From assembly GCA_903897475.1 (NCBI GenBank), contig CAIUBS010000068.1, positions 1 to 8,343 on the forward strand: DNA of 8,343 nt, given 5' to 3'. A program made the translations under genes and the position numbers. The notes below the pieces were generated by a model. The model saw nothing but the letters and a program-made list of their open reading frames with translations. It had not been told where the DNA came from and made no database searches. Each line of letters opens with the position of its first letter. Within the stretch, counting starts at the first letter, position 1. The stretch comes from an uncultured Actinomycetes bacterium. Its GTDB lineage: Bacteria; Actinomycetota; Actinomycetes; Nanopelagicales; Nanopelagicaceae. Of the stretch, positions 5,877 through 8,343 are shown piece after piece.

Positions 5877-7469
5877 ATGCAATCTTTAAAATCACCAAGT
5901 AATACCAGTTTATTAAATCTTTACCGGGTTAAGAATCAGACCAACAAGTCACTCCTTGGTATTTTGGTGCTGTTAGTTGTCGGGCTAGTCTTGATTCCAA
6001 TATTTTACTTAGTTACAAGAGCAAGCCAAAAATCTTTCACCCAGATACAAGAGTTATTATTTAGACAAAAAACCTTTGAGGTTGTGGCAACAACTTCATT
6101 ACTTGTCTTATTAGTGGTACTACTTACCGCCTTTTTCGGTGTCTTAATTGCAGCCGGGCTTCACTTTGTAAACTTGCCATACTTTGACGCACTAATAATT
6201 GTTGCAGTTTTACCTTTAGCTATTCCTTCCTATGTTTTTACCTATACCTGGATCGCGTTGGTACCAGAATTTTCTGGATTTCTGCCAGCGGTATTTATTC
6301 TGTTCTTAACAACCTTGCCATATGTAATTCTGGCAACTCTTGCCGGACTTCGCAGAGTTGATGGCTCCCAAATTGAAGTAGCAAGATCATTTGGCTTGAA
6401 TCATCTACAGATATTTTTTAAGGTCATACTGCCTCAAATTCGAGGTCATATCTCTGGCGGAGTTTTACTAGTTGGGCTGTACACCATGAGTGATTTTGGT
6501 GCTGTATCACTTCTAAATGTTGATACTTTAACTGTGACAATACAAAATATGTATCGAGCCTCGTATGACCGTAACGCTGCAGCAGTAATGAGTCTGGTGC
6601 TAGTTGCACTATCTGCATTATTTGTCGTGGGAGATGAGCGATTTAAATCTAAAACACTGCGAAATAAAAGCATCAAAACTACCTCAGTTAAGACTTATTC
6701 AATTAATAAACCCTCTTATCAAGTCACTGTATTTAGTACCATATTTGTATACGGAGTATTTGCAGTTTTAGTTCCAGTTTATGTTTTGCTAAGCAGATTC
6801 ATTACAAATCCTGTTGCAGTTGACTGGAGTTCATTACTAAGCGCATCTATTTCAACATTTTCAGTTGCTTTATTAGGAGCAGTAATTGCTCTTATTCTGT
6901 CGGCACCAATAGGTACATTACTCTCCGAAAAACCCACATATTTTTCAAGATTTACAAATAGAGCAATCTTGATTGGGCACGCACTTCCTGGAGTAGTAAT
7001 TGGACTTGCGCTGGTATCTTTTGGATCAAAGATTAGTTTTATTTATCAAACTACTTTCTTGTTGGCTTTTGCATACGCATTACTATTTCTTGCAAAATCA
7101 GTTGCAAGTATGACGGCATCACTTGCAAGGGTGCCAGAGGGTGCTAAAGAGGTTGCTGCCACTTTGGGTATGAATAAGTGGGCAGTATTAAAAAATGTTG
7201 TAACTCCGATTGCAGCTCCTGGTATAGCACTTGGTACAACTTTAGTTTTCCTTACCGCAATGAAAGAACTTCCAGCGACATTAATGTTGCGTCCAACAGG
7301 ATTTGAAACACTTGCTACGCAGATTTGGTCATCTGCTGCGATTAGTCGATTTAACGAAGCTGCCCCATATGCATTAATATTGTTAATTATTGCAGCTATT
7401 CCAACCTTTATTCTTAGCAGACCTGATAAGGCTGATAAGCCACTTAGTACTCAGGAAATTGGAAAGTAA
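5877..7469 (+). CDS. Iron(III) ABC transporter permease, fused two-domain (FbpB/AfuB-like)
   Basis: This protein would form the membrane channel of the importer. It is a fusion of two homologous permease halves of about six membrane segments each. Each half carries an EAA loop that docks on the ATPase: the first at about residues 167-187 (EVARSFGLNHLQIFFKVILP), the second from residue 425 (EVAATLGMNKWAVLKNVVTP). The first membrane helix lies near residues 26-46, after a polar cytoplasmic N-terminus. A basic, serine/threonine/lysine-rich linker at about 252-280 joins the halves. The 530-residue size and the two-EAA layout are typical of the FbpB/AfuB class. The ATG follows the binding-protein stop by only 2 nt and no clear ribosome-binding site is visible, so translational coupling is likely. 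Thiamine (ThiP) permeases share this architecture; the partner protein argues for iron. Confidence 0.9.
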   Translation: MQSLKSPSNTSLLNLYRVKNQTNKSLLGILVLLVVGLVLIPIFYLVTRASQKSFTQIQELLFRQKTFEVVATTSLLVLLVVLLTAFFGVLIAAGLHFVNLPYFDALIIVAVLPLAIPSYVFTYTWIALVPEFSGFLPAVFILFLTTLPYVILATLAGLRRVDGSQIEVARSFGLNHLQIFFKVILPQIRGHISGGVLLVGLYTMSDFGAVSLLNVDTLTVTIQNMYRASYDRNAAAVMSLVLVALSALFVVGDERFKSKTLRNKSIKTTSVKTYSINKPSYQVTVFSTIFVYGVFAVLVPVYVLLSRFITNPVAVDWSSLLSASISTFSVALLGAVIALILSAPIGTLLSEKPTYFSRFTNRAILIGHALPGVVIGLALVSFGSKISFIYQTTFLLAFAYALLFLAKSVASMTASLARVPEGAKEVAATLGMNKWAVLKNVVTPIAAPGIALGTTLVFLTAMKELPATLMLRPTGFETLATQIWSSAAISRFNEAAPYALILLIIAAIPTFILSRPDKADKPLSTQEIGK

Positions 7470-7470
7470 A

Positions 7471-8343
7471 ATGACATCACTTGAAATTAAAAATCTTGAT
7501 GTCGCCTTTGGTGATAAGAAAATTCTAGATAACCTATCATTTAGCTTAAATTCAGGAGAGATTGCAGCATTACTAGGACCATCTGGCTGTGGTAAAACCA
7601 CACTATTAAGAAGTATTGCGGGCTTGATTTCACCTGATGCTGGAACTATTCGCTTCGGAAAGCAGTTGGTAAGTCTTTCATCGTTATCACTTCCTGCTCA
7701 CAAAAGAAAAATAGGTTATGTGCCTCAAGAGGGCGCATTATTTCCACACCTAAACATTGCAGAAAATATTGCCTTTGGAATTGATCGAACAGCTTTTACA
7801 AAGGAGCAAATTAAACAGATTGTTAAAGAAATGTTGTCTTTGATTGATTTAGTGGGCCTAGATAATCGAATGCCAAATGAATTATCTGGCGGTCAGCAAA
7901 CTCGAGTAGCACTTGCAAGAGCACTGGCGGTAAAGCCTGCCATGATTTTGTTAGATGAGCCTTTTTCTGCCTTAGATGCTCACCTTCGAACTGAATTACG
8001 ATCTGATGTTATTAATCTTTTGCGCTCACAAAAGACCACAGCAATCTTGGTAACCCACGACAGAGAGGAAGCATTGGTTAGCTCTGATGTTGTTGCCTTA
8101 ATGCGTGATGGAAAAATCATGCAGCAAGGTTCACCTGAGCAGGTCTATTCATTTCCAACCTCTGCAACTACCGCTATGAGCACTGGCGATACATTAGTTT
8201 TGCAGGCCAAACGACTTTCAAATGGCGATACTTCTTACTTGTTTAATTCTGACTTATCTGGCTCTAATGTAATAGAAAGTGGTGAAATTATTATTCGGCC
8301 AGAGGAAATAAAGATTTCTAGAGATTTAAGTTTAGGTAAAGTA
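7471..8343 (+). CDS. Iron(III) ABC transporter ATP-binding protein, 3' end outside the window (FbpC-like)
   Basis: This is the ATPase that powers the importer from the cytoplasmic face. The frame runs from ATG 7471 to the window edge with no stop, giving 291 visible residues. Walker A is GPSGCGKTT (36-44), the Q-loop is VPQEGALFPHLNIAENIAFG with Gln86, the signature motif is LSGGQQTR (138-145), Walker B is MILLDEP (158-164), the D-loop is SALD and the switch histidine is His196 in LVTHD. After about residue 230 a C-terminal extension begins, and IIIRPEEIKIS near 278-288 is the typical TOBE-domain segment of the FbpC/PotA/MalK group. All catalytic residues are intact. The family is usually about 340-360 residues, so perhaps 50-70 are missing beyond the window. 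The start lies 1 nt after the permease stop, with GGAAAG (7461-7466) as a modest ribosome-binding site inside the permease end. Confidence 0.93.
   Translation, partial: MTSLEIKNLDVAFGDKKILDNLSFSLNSGEIAALLGPSGCGKTTLLRSIAGLISPDAGTIRFGKQLVSLSSLSLPAHKRKIGYVPQEGALFPHLNIAENIAFGIDRTAFTKEQIKQIVKEMLSLIDLVGLDNRMPNELSGGQQTRVALARALAVKPAMILLDEPFSALDAHLRTELRSDVINLLRSQKTTAILVTHDREEALVSSDVVALMRDGKIMQQGSPEQVYSFPTSATTAMSTGDTLVLQAKRLSNGDTSYLFNSDLSGSNVIESGEIIIRPEEIKISRDLSLGKV

Noticed and set aside
7284..7292. A second copy of the half-site ATGTTGCGT inside the permease gene.
   Set aside because: It lies within conserved coding sequence (the LMLRPTG segment), has no matching left arm, and a nine-base match can arise by chance.

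Overview
The window looks like a low-GC (about 40% by eye) chromosomal stretch from an actinobacterium. The gene order rpsB-tsf-pyrH-frr-cdsA-rlmN, the alanine-rich tail on ribosomal protein S2 and the wording of UMP kinase and the iron-binding protein all fit Actinobacteria. The low GC with very tight gene packing would suit a streamlined aquatic lineage such as the freshwater acI / Nanopelagicales group. That lineage assignment is inference, not proven here. Every gene lies on the + strand.

Bases 1-4775 are a classic housekeeping cluster. It holds the 3' part of rpsB (S2), tsf (EF-Ts), pyrH (UMP kinase), frr (ribosome recycling factor), cdsA (CDP-diacylglycerol synthase) and rlmN (23S rRNA/tRNA adenine C2-methyltransferase). 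The junctions are 1 nt (rpsB/tsf), 35 nt (tsf/pyrH), 60 nt (pyrH/frr), 2 nt (frr/cdsA) and 0 nt (cdsA/rlmN), so a long polycistronic transcript with translational coupling is likely. The products serve ribosome assembly, elongation, recycling and modification, plus pyrimidine nucleotide and phospholipid supply.

Bases 4776-4869 form the only real regulatory interval. It carries a perfect 13-bp inverted repeat with a 2-nt centre (4816-4843), followed by a plausible promoter (-35 at 4834-4839, -10 at 4857-4862) that would start transcription at or next to the ATG at 4870, giving a leaderless mRNA.

Bases 4870-8343 encode a compact ABC importer of the ferric-iron (Fbp/Afu/Fut) type: a lipoprotein solute-binding protein, a fused two-domain permease, and an ATPase whose 3' end lies outside the window. 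The lipoprotein captures the substrate outside the membrane, the permease forms the channel and the ATPase drives uptake. The dyad upstream is a good candidate operator for whatever regulates it.

I found no undescribed defence, mobile or RNA system. There are no tRNAs, CRISPR repeats, insertion sequences or convincing terminators. The most interesting item is the dyad-operator/leaderless-promoter arrangement ahead of the iron transporter.
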